Positions 1 through 5,888 of a stretch of 9,848 nucleotides of DNA are shown one piece after another; the stretch's first letter is position 1; every line of letters begins with the position of its first letter. Where the stretch lies: positions 1 to 9,848 of the forward strand of contig CAZUCF010000022.1 in the NCBI GenBank assembly GCA_964619405.1. The letters run 5' to 3'. The notes beneath the pieces are model-generated. The model was not told the DNA's origin and ran no database searches. It worked only from the letters and a program-made list of their open reading frames with translations. The translations under genes and the position numbers were made by a program. The DNA is from JABIDZ01 sp964619405. GTDB taxonomy: Archaea > Iainarchaeota > Iainarchaeia > Iainarchaeales > JAAZKV01.

Positions 1-24
1 AAATAGAAGGGTAACCTTCTATTT
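1..24. repeat. Perfect 10-bp palindrome at the left edge
   Basis: The arms AAATAGAAGG and CCTTCTATTT are exact reverse complements around the 4-nt spacer GTAA. The right-hand copy keeps the stem and differs only in the spacer (GCAA in the same orientation). Conservation of the stem with change confined to the loop suggests the palindrome is functional. It could be a transposase site, an operator at the transposase start site, or an RNA hairpin. In the inward orientation both loops fit the GNRA tetraloop pattern. Confidence 0.8.
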
Positions 25-30
25 ATCTCT

Positions 31-40
31 ATTTATAAAG
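31..40 (-). promoter_or_regulatory. Outward-facing TATA-like box in the left repeat
   Basis: On the minus strand this reads CTTTATAAAT, matching the archaeal TATA-box pattern. Transcription would run out of the window, with an expected start about 25 nt on, inside the palindrome at 1-24. This would suit a transposase promoter at the end of an element, but no transposase is visible to confirm it. Confidence 0.4.
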
Positions 41-162
41 GATTTCTACAGAGCCGTTATTAAAAAAATTTCAAAAAAAAACAAATCGTGAAATGAATTT
101 AAACAAAAGAATTAATTGCTACATAATTAAGAATTGTTAAACAACCAATAGCTTTAAAAAGA

Positions 163-206
163 GTTATGAATATATATTCATTATGTTGTGAATAATAATT
201 CATAAC
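163..206 (+). promoter_or_regulatory. Promoter with palindromic operator upstream of the DUF5320 operon
   Basis: A perfect 16-bp palindrome, ATGAATATATATTCAT, lies at 166-181 and contains a TATA-like core (AATATATA). A second exact inverted pair, GTTATGAAT at 163-171 and ATTCATAAC at 198-206, spans it. With the TATA core near 170-177, transcription would start near 198-202, so one half-site covers the TATA box and the other covers the start site. That geometry suits a repressor. The DUF134 helix-turn-helix protein encoded downstream is the obvious candidate, but this link is inference. Confidence 0.5.
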
Positions 207-232
207 AATAATTTTCAAAAGGAGATGAAATT

Positions 233-307
233 ATGCCAAGAAGGGATGGGAAAGGCCCAGAAGGAAAAGGACCAAAAACAGGAAGAAAAAGAGGAAATTG
301 TAAATAA
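233..307 (+). CDS. 24-residue microprotein, free-standing DUF5320 N-terminal module
   Basis: This small gene encodes 24 residues starting MPRRDGKGPEGKGPKTGR and ending GNCK. It has a good ribosome binding site (GGAGATGA, 221-228) and its own TAA stop. It aligns without gaps to the first 23 residues of the next gene, with 14 identities: MPR, D5, the GP-x-G-x-GP core, TGR at 16-18, G21 and the single Cys at residue 23. The stop follows directly after the Cys. I infer a real, translated paralogue of the DUF5320 head module. A truncated pseudogene is possible, but the intact binding site and conserved Cys argue against it. The role is unknown; the lone Cys and Gly/Pro/Lys-rich chain would allow metal or redox chemistry or partner binding. 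The next gene starts 19 nt downstream, so the two are very likely co-transcribed. Confidence 0.7.
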   Translation: MPRRDGKGPEGKGPKTGRKRGNCK

Positions 308-326
308 AATTAAAGGAGGTAATATT

Positions 327-689
327 ATGCCAAGAGGAGATAGAACAGGTCCAAACGGTTTAGGCCCAAGGACAGGAAGAGCAATGGGTTTTTGCTCAGG
401 TTTTAATGCACCAGGGTACACGAACCAAGGATTCGGTCATTATCGGGCTACCGAAGGTGCCCAAAGCGCGAACCGATTTTACGGTTCTGGAAGAGGATTT
501 GGAGCAGGAAGAGGCTTTGGTTTTGGACGAGGATATGGTAGAGCAGGATACGGAAGAATATACGCTGAACCCATGCCAGTTCAAGAAAGAGATTACAGAG
601 AACCAAGTAAAGAAGAACAATTAAAAGAATTAAAAGCCGAAAAAAAAGAAATAGATAAAGCAATTGAAGAACTAGAAAAAGAAGACTAG
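327..689 (+). CDS. DUF5320 family protein, Gly/Arg-rich with C-terminal helix
   Basis: The protein has 120 residues. The start at 327 is chosen because AGGAGGT (314-320) lies 6 nt upstream and the family begins MP-x-GD-x-TGP. An in-frame ATG at 225 would swallow the upstream microgene and has no support. Residues 1-30 carry the DUF5320 signature (MPRGDRTGPNGLGPRTGR, then GFC with Cys23, then APGY). Residues 50-78 are a low-complexity G/R/F/Y stretch with RGF/RGY repeats. Residues 94-120 are a charged Lys/Glu-rich helix that could form a coiled coil. The family has no established biochemical function. From general knowledge it is often encoded near DUF134 proteins, NifX/NifB-type cluster-binding proteins and MinD/Mrp-type ATPases, suggesting a link to metal-cluster handling. 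Here DUF134 follows, and an ATPase remnant after it. Family assignment is confident, function is not. Confidence 0.85.
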   Translation: MPRGDRTGPNGLGPRTGRAMGFCSGFNAPGYTNQGFGHYRATEGAQSANRFYGSGRGFGAGRGFGFGRGYGRAGYGRIYAEPMPVQERDYREPSKEEQLKELKAEKKEIDKAIEELEKED

Positions 690-707
690 TTCTTCATTTT
701 ATTTTTT
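665..707 (+). terminator. Hairpin and T-tract terminator overlapping the DUF5320 stop codon
   Basis: An 11-bp perfect inverted repeat (665-675 with 686-696, 10-nt loop) is followed by a T-rich run ending TTTTATTTTTT. The TAG stop at 687-689 lies in the right arm. It sits between the DUF5320 and DUF134 genes, so it probably lowers expression of the regulator-like gene relative to the two genes upstream. Archaeal termination depends mainly on the U-tract, so the hairpin may instead stabilise the 3' end. Confidence 0.55.
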
Positions 708-720
708 AAAAGTGATTTTT

Positions 721-1050
721 ATGCCAAGACCAATAATACCAAGAAGAATTTCTTATCAAAGCGAAGTAAATTACTTTAAGCCAAGCGGAATCCCGCTTAA
801 TATGCTTGAAGAAATTATCTTAACAAACGAAGAAGTAGAAGCATTAAGATTAAAGGATGTTGAAAATTTGTCTCAAACAGATGCTTCAAAAAAAATGAGT
901 ATTTCTCAACCAACTTTTTTTAGAGTAATAACAACTGCAAGAAAAAAAGTTAGTGATGCAATAGTTAATGGAAAAGCTATTCGTGTACAAGGAGGAAATT
1001 ATGATTTTGATATTAGTTTAGGAAAAAGGTTTAGGAGAGGAAGAATTTGA
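721..1050 (+). CDS. DUF134 / UPF0251 helix-turn-helix protein
   Basis: The protein has 109 residues. The ATG at 721 is preferred to a GTG at 712 because the family begins M-x-RP and because GTGAT at 712-716, an archaeal ribosome binding site, is 4 nt from the ATG. Family hallmarks are visible: FKPSGIPL at 19-26, LTNEEVEALRLKD at 34-46, a helix-turn-helix at about 50-76 (SQTDASKKM then SISQPTFFRVI), and ARKKVSDAIVNGKAIR at 73-88. The basic tail ends RFRRGRI. Length is normal for the family. It is a predicted DNA-binding protein and may autoregulate the operon through the palindromes at 163-206. Its TGA stop overlaps a TTG that would have started a MinD-like ATPase, a translationally coupled layout whose second partner is now broken. 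Confidence 0.85.
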   Translation: MPRPIIPRRISYQSEVNYFKPSGIPLNMLEEIILTNEEVEALRLKDVENLSQTDASKKMSISQPTFFRVITTARKKVSDAIVNGKAIRVQGGNYDFDISLGKRFRRGRI

Positions 1051-1118
1051 AAATAATTGGGGTAACTGGTGGAAAAGGTTGAACAAAAAAAACAATTTTT
1101 TCATTTTGTAAATTAAAA
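1047..1118 (+). pseudogene. Decayed start of a MinD/Mrp-like P-loop ATPase
   Basis: From a TTG overlapping the DUF134 stop codon, the frame reads (M)KIIGVTGGKG, a TGA stop at 1080-1082, then TKKTIFSFCKLK. This matches the opening beta strand and deviant Walker A of MinD/Mrp/NBP35 ATPases (K-x-x-x-x-TGGKGGTGKT). One base turns the expected Gly codon GGA into TGA, and the next Gly is replaced by Lys. No further homology or open frame follows before the promoter of the next gene. Family knowledge supports the reading, since MinD-type ATPases often neighbour DUF134 and DUF5320 genes. I infer a gene lost by point mutation and deletion. The fragment is short, so chance similarity cannot be excluded. 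Confidence 0.6.
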
Positions 1119-1136
1119 ACTATTATTTTGTTATTC

Positions 1137-1153
1137 AAACAAATATTTATATT
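1137..1153 (+). promoter_or_regulatory. Archaeal promoter of the P-type ATPase gene
   Basis: The sequence AAACAAATATTTATATT contains a TATA-like box (TTTATATT, 1146-1153) preceded by an A-rich, BRE-like stretch. The ATG at 1175 lies about 22-29 nt downstream, where transcription would start. No ribosome binding site precedes it, so a leaderless mRNA is predicted. Confidence 0.6.
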
Positions 1154-1174
1154 GTTTTAATCCTTGTTTTTTTT

Positions 1175-3895
1175 ATGAACTCTTATTCTTTTAATGAAAA
1201 CTGGCACAGTATTAATTTAAAAAAAATTGAAGAAAAATTAGAAACCGATTTTGAGAAAGGACTTTCAAGTGAAGAAGTAAAAAAAAGAATTGATTCAATT
1301 GGTTATAATGAGTTAAAAGAAAAAAAAAGAGTTTCTGTTTACACTATTTTTTTTAATCAATTCAAAAGTATTTTAGTAATCGCATTAATTATCGCAACAA
1401 TTTTGTCTTTTGCAATGAGAGAATTAATTGATGCAGGAGTAATAATACTCGTACTAATAATAAATGCTATTATTGGAACTATTCAAGAGTATAACGCTGA
1501 AAAAGCTATTGAGGCTTTGAAAAAACTTTCTGCAACACACGCAAGAGTAATTAGAAATGAAAAACAAGCAAAATTGTTTGCGAGAGAAATAGTTCCAGGC
1601 GACATAATCCTCTTAGAAATTGGTGACAGGATACCAGCTGACGCTAGAATCATTGAAGAAGCTAACTTAGAAGTTGACGAGTCAATGCTAACAGGAGAAA
1701 GCATTCCCTCTAAAAAGAATTCTGATAATTGTTCAAAAAATATTTTAACTGTTAACCAAAAAAACATGGTTTTTAAGAACACTATTGTTACTAATGGAAA
1801 AGCAAAATGCGTTATTGTTAATACTGGAGAACACACTGAAATAGGAAAAATGGCTAGTTTGTTATCTGAAACAAAAGAAGAATTAACACTATTACAAAAA
1901 AAGCTTAACGAGTTTATGAAATTCTTAGGAGTAATAGTAATAATAGGAATGATTATTGTAATGCTAGCAGGAATCATTCTAACAAATTTTAGTTTCTTAG
2001 AATTATTGAAACTAGCGATTGCGCAAGCAGTATCATTTATCCCAGAAGGCTTGCCAATTGTTGTTACTATTGTCCTTGCTATTGGTGTTAGCGCAATGGC
2101 CGCAAAAAAAGCGATTATTAGGAAATTGCCTGCTGTTGAAACCCTTGGTAGTGTTAGCGTTATTTGCACTGATAAAACAGGAACCCTAACAAAAAACGAG
2201 ATGACTGTAAAACAAGTTTTTGTTAATGAAGAAGTTATTGAGGTTACTGGTAATGGTTACTCGTTAGAAGGAAAATTTAAGTTGGGTGGGAAAGAAATTG
2301 ATTTTAAGAAAAACAAATCTCTAATAGAATTATTAAAAATTGCTGTTCTTTGTAATGATTCTTACATTGAATTGGATAGCAAAGAAAAAATTATTGGTGA
2401 TCCCACTGAAGGCGCATTACTAGTAACAGCAAACAAAGCTGGTTTGGTAAAAGACTATTTTGAAAAAAATAATAAGAGGATTGGCGAAATGCAATTTGAC
2501 CAAGAAAAAAAATTTATGGTGACTTTTAACAAAAATAATAAAAAAATAATTGCTAATATTAAGGGGGCACCAGAAAAAGTATTGGAAATGAGTTCTTTTG
2601 TTTTATTGAATGGAAAAAAAGTTAAACTAAACAATAATTTAAGAAAAAGAATTTTGCAAGAAAACATTGAAATGGCTTCAAGATCATTAAGAGTGCTTGG
2701 CTTTGCTTACAAGGAAACAAAAACAATATCAGAAAAAGAGGTAAACGAATTAGTTTTTGTTGGTTTAATGGGAATGATGGACCCTGTTAGAGAAGAAGCA
2801 AAACAAGCTATAAAAGAATGTCATAACGCTGGAATAAGAGTAATAATGATTACTGGTGACCACAAAATAACTGCTCAAGGAATTGCAAGAGAAATTGGTT
2901 TGAATAATAAATTAAGAATCCTAACAGGAGAAGAAGTAAACAAAATGAGTGACAAAGAACTAGAAAATATCGTTAAAGAGATTGATGTTTACGCAAGAAC
3001 ATCAGCAATACACAAAACAAGGATTATTGATGCCTTAAAAAAGAAGGGGCATATCGTAGCAATGACTGGTGACGGCATAAATGATGCTCTTGCAATAAAA
3101 AAAGCTGATGTTGGAATAGCAATGGGTATAAGTGGGACAGAAGTAACAAAAGAAGCGTCTGATTTAGTTTTAGAAGACGATAATTTTCAAACAATAATAG
3201 AAGCTATTAAAGAGGGCAGAGGAGCATACGCGAACATAAAAAAAGTTGTTCAATATTTGCTTGGAACGAACATAGGAGAAGTAATCGTATTATTCATAGT
3301 ATTATTCTCAGGATTGTTTTTGAACGAAGCACTACCAATTATTTTCGTGCCAATACAATTACTATGGATTAATCTTGTTACAGATGGTGCTTGCGTTGTT
3401 ACATTAGGAATGGAGAAAAAAGAAGAAGGAATAATGCGAGAAAAACCAAGGAACCCAAAAGAAAAATTGATTACAAGAGACATGCTCAAATTCATTATTA
3501 CAACATCAATAATTATTGCGATTGGAACAATAATTGTTTTTTGCTTGGACTTATTTTACATGACAAAAAACTTGCCCCACGCAAGAACACTTGCTTTCAC
3601 AACACTAATATTCTTCCAATTGTTCTCAGTTTATAATGCAAGATCAACAAAGCCCTTGCCTTATTCAAAAGTATTAAGTAACCCTTATTTATTAATTGCA
3701 GTATTATTTTCAGTACTACTTACTTTGCTTGTTGTTTATGTTCCTTTTTTGAATATTGCTTTGTACACCGTGCCTTTGACACTTACTGATTGGATTATTG
3801 TTGTTGGAGTCTCAAGCACATTATTATTAATTTTTGAAATAAAAAAATCGGTTAAAGAACTATTTATTATTTTGAAAAACAAAAAAAATAATTAA
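1175..3895 (+). CDS. P2-type (Ca2+-like) cation-transporting P-type ATPase
   Basis: This 906-residue membrane pump uses ATP hydrolysis, through a phospho-aspartate, to move cations across the membrane. An N-terminal cation-ATPase domain precedes M1-M2 (about 63-104). The actuator TGES is at 173-176, M4 PEGLP at 290-294, the phosphorylation motif DKTGTLT from Asp333, and N-domain GDPTEGALL follows. Hinge motifs are TGD at 560-562 and TGDGIND at 631-637. M5 has Asn699 and Glu702 (NIGE) and M6 has Asn733, Thr736 and Asp737 (WINLVTDG). These correspond to SERCA ligands in M4-M6, so Ca2+ is the best guess. M8 carries Gln815 (FFQLFSVYNAR) where SERCA has Glu908, as in plasma-membrane Ca2+ pumps that carry one ion. 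The M5-M6 loop is about six residues longer than in SERCA. Length and topology are normal for the family. It stands alone behind a leaderless promoter. Mn2+ or another cation cannot be excluded. Confidence 0.9.
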   Translation: MNSYSFNENWHSINLKKIEEKLETDFEKGLSSEEVKKRIDSIGYNELKEKKRVSVYTIFFNQFKSILVIALIIATILSFAMRELIDAGVIILVLIINAIIGTIQEYNAEKAIEALKKLSATHARVIRNEKQAKLFAREIVPGDIILLEIGDRIPADARIIEEANLEVDESMLTGESIPSKKNSDNCSKNILTVNQKNMVFKNTIVTNGKAKCVIVNTGEHTEIGKMASLLSETKEELTLLQKKLNEFMKFLGVIVIIGMIIVMLAGIILTNFSFLELLKLAIAQAVSFIPEGLPIVVTIVLAIGVSAMAAKKAIIRKLPAVETLGSVSVICTDKTGTLTKNEMTVKQVFVNEEVIEVTGNGYSLEGKFKLGGKEIDFKKNKSLIELLKIAVLCNDSYIELDSKEKIIGDPTEGALLVTANKAGLVKDYFEKNNKRIGEMQFDQEKKFMVTFNKNNKKIIANIKGAPEKVLEMSSFVLLNGKKVKLNNNLRKRILQENIEMASRSLRVLGFAYKETKTISEKEVNELVFVGLMGMMDPVREEAKQAIKECHNAGIRVIMITGDHKITAQGIAREIGLNNKLRILTGEEVNKMSDKELENIVKEIDVYARTSAIHKTRIIDALKKKGHIVAMTGDGINDALAIKKADVGIAMGISGTEVTKEASDLVLEDDNFQTIIEAIKEGRGAYANIKKVVQYLLGTNIGEVIVLFIVLFSGLFLNEALPIIFVPIQLLWINLVTDGACVVTLGMEKKEEGIMREKPRNPKEKLITRDMLKFIITTSIIIAIGTIIVFCLDLFYMTKNLPHARTLAFTTLIFFQLFSVYNARSTKPLPYSKVLSNPYLLIAVLFSVLLTLLVVYVPFLNIALYTVPLTLTDWIIVVGVSSTLLLIFEIKKSVKELFIILKNKKNN

Positions 3896-3940
3896 AAATA
3901 TGGTTTTGAACACAAATTCTACACCGCTAATCTTTCAAAA

Positions 3941-3953
3941 AGATTTATATATT
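3941..3953 (+). promoter_or_regulatory. Archaeal promoter of the AIM24-family operon
   Basis: AGATTTATATATT, preceded by a run of A, is a strong TATA-like box. The predicted start, about 25 nt downstream near 3972-3975, leaves a short leader carrying the GGAGGTG ribosome binding site (3976-3982). Unlike the ATPase gene, this transcript is led and uses Shine-Dalgarno pairing. Confidence 0.65.
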
Positions 3954-3987
3954 ATAAAACTAATATTTTTTGATTGGAGGTGTTTTT

Positions 3988-4734
3988 GTGAAATACACTA
4001 TTACAGGAGATATTTTACAGACTGTTGACATTACACTTGAAACAGGAGAAAAAATTTATTCTGAAACAGGCGCAATGGGATGGATGTCTGATAACATGCA
4101 AATGGAAACAAAAATGAAGGGGGGTTTATTAAAAAGTCTTGGAAGAAGTTTTTCAGGAGAATCTTTTTTTCTTGTAGATTATTTTGTTAATAATGGTCAA
4201 GGAATGATTAGTTTTACATCCGAATACCCTGGGAAAACAGTTCCATTTGAATTAAAAGAAAACGAAAGTATTATATGCCAAAAAGATGCTTTCCTTTTGG
4301 CGCAAGACTCAGTGAAATTAGAAGTTCATTTAAACAAAAGACTTGGCTCTAGTTTTTTTGGTGGAGAAGGATTCATACTACAAAAATTTGCTGGCCCAGG
4401 AATAGTCTTTGCTAGTTTTGGTGGAGAAATAGTTTCTTTTGATTTAGAACAAGGACAAAGGTTAAAAGTTAATCCAGGTTATGTTGCTGCTTTTGAGCCA
4501 ACAGTTGACTTTGATATACAAACAGTAAAAGGACTAACAAACATTTTTTTTGGTGGAGAAGGATTGTTCTTAGCTACTCTAACAGGACCAGGAAAAGTTT
4601 GGCTTCAAACAATGCCTATTAGTCAACTAGCAGCAAAAATAAATTCTTTGGGACCCGAGGGAAAAACAAAAGGTGGTAGCTCTACTGGCGCAGGAATAAA
4701 TATTGGACTTGGCGGGTTAGGCTTTAAAGTATGA
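3988..4734 (+). CDS. AIM24 / TIGR00266 family protein
   Basis: The protein has 248 residues. The GTG at 3988 is chosen because GGAGGTG ends 5 nt upstream and translation then begins MKYTITGD, as in the family. An in-frame TTG at 3970 would place the binding site inside the gene. The chain is beta-rich and glycine-rich with two related halves, each containing FFGGEG (123-128 and 187-192), the second followed by LATLTGPGKVWLQT. A typical early segment is ETGAMGWM. It ends in a Gly-rich tail (about 225-248) of the low-complexity kind often seen in the family. AIM24 proteins (PF01987) are widespread in prokaryotes and yeast mitochondria, but their biochemical role is not settled; the yeast member affects inner-membrane organisation. 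There is no signal peptide or membrane segment. The downstream membrane protein gene, 25 nt away, may encode its anchor. Family call is confident, role unknown. Confidence 0.88.
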   Translation: MKYTITGDILQTVDITLETGEKIYSETGAMGWMSDNMQMETKMKGGLLKSLGRSFSGESFFLVDYFVNNGQGMISFTSEYPGKTVPFELKENESIICQKDAFLLAQDSVKLEVHLNKRLGSSFFGGEGFILQKFAGPGIVFASFGGEIVSFDLEQGQRLKVNPGYVAAFEPTVDFDIQTVKGLTNIFFGGEGLFLATLTGPGKVWLQTMPISQLAAKINSLGPEGKTKGGSSTGAGINIGLGGLGFKV

Positions 4735-4759
4735 AAATAAATTATAAAGGAGGCTTATT

Positions 4760-5095
4760 ATGAATAATGATGTATTGAGTAACCCCATGATGAAGATTAT
4801 TTTGGGCGGGGCAATAATCAGCTTGGTTATAGCGATAATAATTGGTGCCATAATCGTTGGAATATTAGGAATAAATATTCTTGGCCTTGGAACAGGTTTA
4901 ATAGCCATACTAATTGTTAGTGGGGTTGTTTTTGGAATACTAATGACACTAACAGTAATACTAGCAATAATAATCTTTGCGACTAGGGATGTTGGAAAAA
5001 AATTCCAGAGAACAGAAAGCAACAAATACAAACCCTTCCAACAACAAGAAGTTGGTAAAACAGTTCAAACAAGAAAAGAACCAGAACAAAAATAA
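4760..5095 (+). CDS. Small Gly/Ile-rich membrane protein paired with AIM24
   Basis: The protein has 111 residues and starts at ATG 4760 behind AAAGGAGG (4746-4753). After a short polar head, residues about 12-37 and 44-73 are strongly hydrophobic and rich in Ile, Gly and Val, giving two or possibly three membrane helices separated by a GINILGLG turn. The tail (about 75-111) is hydrophilic with many Lys, Arg and Gln residues. By the positive-inside rule it probably faces the cytoplasm. I do not recognise a family. It lies 25 nt after the AIM24-family gene and before a terminator, so the two form an operon. Because the AIM24-like protein lacks a membrane segment, recruitment to the membrane by this protein is plausible but untested. 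Glycines spaced along the helices suggest helix packing or oligomerisation. Confidence 0.75.
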   Translation: MNNDVLSNPMMKIILGGAIISLVIAIIIGAIIVGILGINILGLGTGLIAILIVSGVVFGILMTLTVILAIIIFATRDVGKKFQRTESNKYKPFQQQEVGKTVQTRKEPEQK

Positions 5096-5103
5096 TTCAC
5101 GAG

Positions 5104-5136
5104 AATTGGATTGAAATACCCAATTTATTTTTTTTT
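5104..5136 (+). terminator. Hairpin and T9 terminator after the AIM24 operon
   Basis: AATTGG (5104-5109) pairs with CCAATT (5120-5125) around a 10-nt loop, followed by TA and nine T (5128-5136). The U-tract alone would suffice for archaeal RNA polymerase termination. It separates the AIM24 operon from the lipoprotein genes. Confidence 0.6.
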
Positions 5137-5140
5137 AACA

Positions 5141-5151
5141 AGATTTAAATA
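5141..5151 (+). promoter_or_regulatory. Archaeal promoter of the lipoprotein cluster
   Basis: AGATTTAAATA, preceded by A-rich sequence, has the same AGATTTAWATA shape as the promoter at 3941-3953. The ATG at 5173 is about 22-30 nt downstream with no ribosome binding site, so a leaderless start is predicted. The next gene follows after only 29 nt, so transcription probably continues through at least two lipoprotein genes. Confidence 0.6.
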
Positions 5152-5172
5152 GTTTAATTAAGTTATTTAACT

Positions 5173-5859
5173 ATGGGAATTAGTATTAACAAAAAAATTT
5201 TTTTCATTATATTATTGTTATTTTTTTTGAGTGGTTGCACACAAGACAATAATACTGAATTAATCTCTGGAGAAATGAGCGAACAAGAAATAGATTCTTT
5301 TTTTGGTGATTTAGAATTAGCATCATACACTATTGAGAATCAGCATTACTCTAAAAAAAATGGTTCACAAATAATGGATACTAGAATGCTATTTGGTATT
5401 AGTGCTAATGAATACAAGATAAAGCTTGAGACTTTTACGAGTGGTTCTGAAGAAGAATTAAAGGGAGAAGCAATAATTATTGCGGGCACCAATCAAGAAG
5501 GAGAAATCACCCAAATAAAAAAATATGATTTTTGTACTGAAACAGCAATTCTTGGAAGAATGTGCATGGATATGACTACTATGGGAGAAGAATTGTCAAA
5601 GAACATTAGAGAACAAGGCATCTCTTCAAAAAACAGTTCTAGAGAAACAATAACAAAATTTGTTGGTTTCAAAGAAATTCTTGGAGAAAAAGCGAGATGC
5701 TTTGAAACTAATTATGCCCCCGAAACAAAAGCAATTATTTGTTATCACCCAAAATATTTTATTAGTTTAGAGAGCGATATTGGTGGAAATGATGGCACCA
5801 TAATAAAAGCAACTAAATTAACTATGGGTAATATACCAGACAAAGAATTTGTAAACTAA
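5173..5859 (+). CDS. Predicted lipoprotein of unknown function with four Cys
   Basis: The protein has 228 residues. The N-terminus is a lipoprotein signal: a charged head with INKKIF, a hydrophobic core, then LSGC with the predicted lipidated Cys22. The mature part is mixed alpha/beta with a short acidic linker. It has four further cysteines, Cys121, Cys131, Cys176 and Cys190, which could form two disulfides outside the cell. I do not recognise a family. The layout (lipid anchor, one globular domain of about 190 residues, no repeats) suits a small cell-surface binding protein, but no ligand can be named. It is the first of three lipoproteins in a row and the only one with its own clear leaderless promoter. 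Confidence 0.75.
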   Translation: MGISINKKIFFIILLLFFLSGCTQDNNTELISGEMSEQEIDSFFGDLELASYTIENQHYSKKNGSQIMDTRMLFGISANEYKIKLETFTSGSEEELKGEAIIIAGTNQEGEITQIKKYDFCTETAILGRMCMDMTTMGEELSKNIREQGISSKNSSRETITKFVGFKEILGEKARCFETNYAPETKAIICYHPKYFISLESDIGGNDGTIIKATKLTMGNIPDKEFVN

Positions 5860-5888
5860 AAAAAGTGTAAAAAAATTAAAGTGATAAA

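Larger units (their letters stand above)
1..58. repeat. Left terminal inverted repeat (probable insertion-sequence end)
   Basis: Positions 2-58 match the reverse complement of 9792-9848 with a single mismatch (T at 12, C in the other copy). Read outward, the unit begins near AACGGCTCTGTAGAAATCC, continues through a TATA-like stretch, and ends in a palindrome at the window edge. A terminus starting GG-x-x-CTGT resembles IS6-family ends, but this is recalled pattern similarity and not a match I could test. The window probably stops here because the rest of a repeated element lies outside it. Confidence 0.85.

Noticed and set aside
225..326. Longer DUF5320 protein starting at ATG 225
   Set aside because: The extra 34 residues overlap the microgene, show no family similarity, and bypass the strong AGGAGGT site before 327.
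712..720. GTG start at 712 for DUF134
   Set aside because: These bases are better explained as the GTGAT ribosome binding site. The family starts at the ATG at 721.
1080..1082. TGA inside the ATPase-like frame read as a recoded sense codon (for example Gly)
   Set aside because: TGA is the normal stop of the DUF134 and AIM24 genes. The following P-loop Gly is also lost, and the frame has no further homology, so decay is the simpler explanation.
1483..2169. 228-codon minus-strand open frame inside the ATPase gene
   Set aside because: It is a shadow of the conserved P-type ATPase coding strand, with no binding site, promoter or recognisable product.
3970..3987. TTG start at 3970 for the AIM24-family gene
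   Set aside because: It would place the GGAGGTG site inside the gene and add residues not seen in the family.
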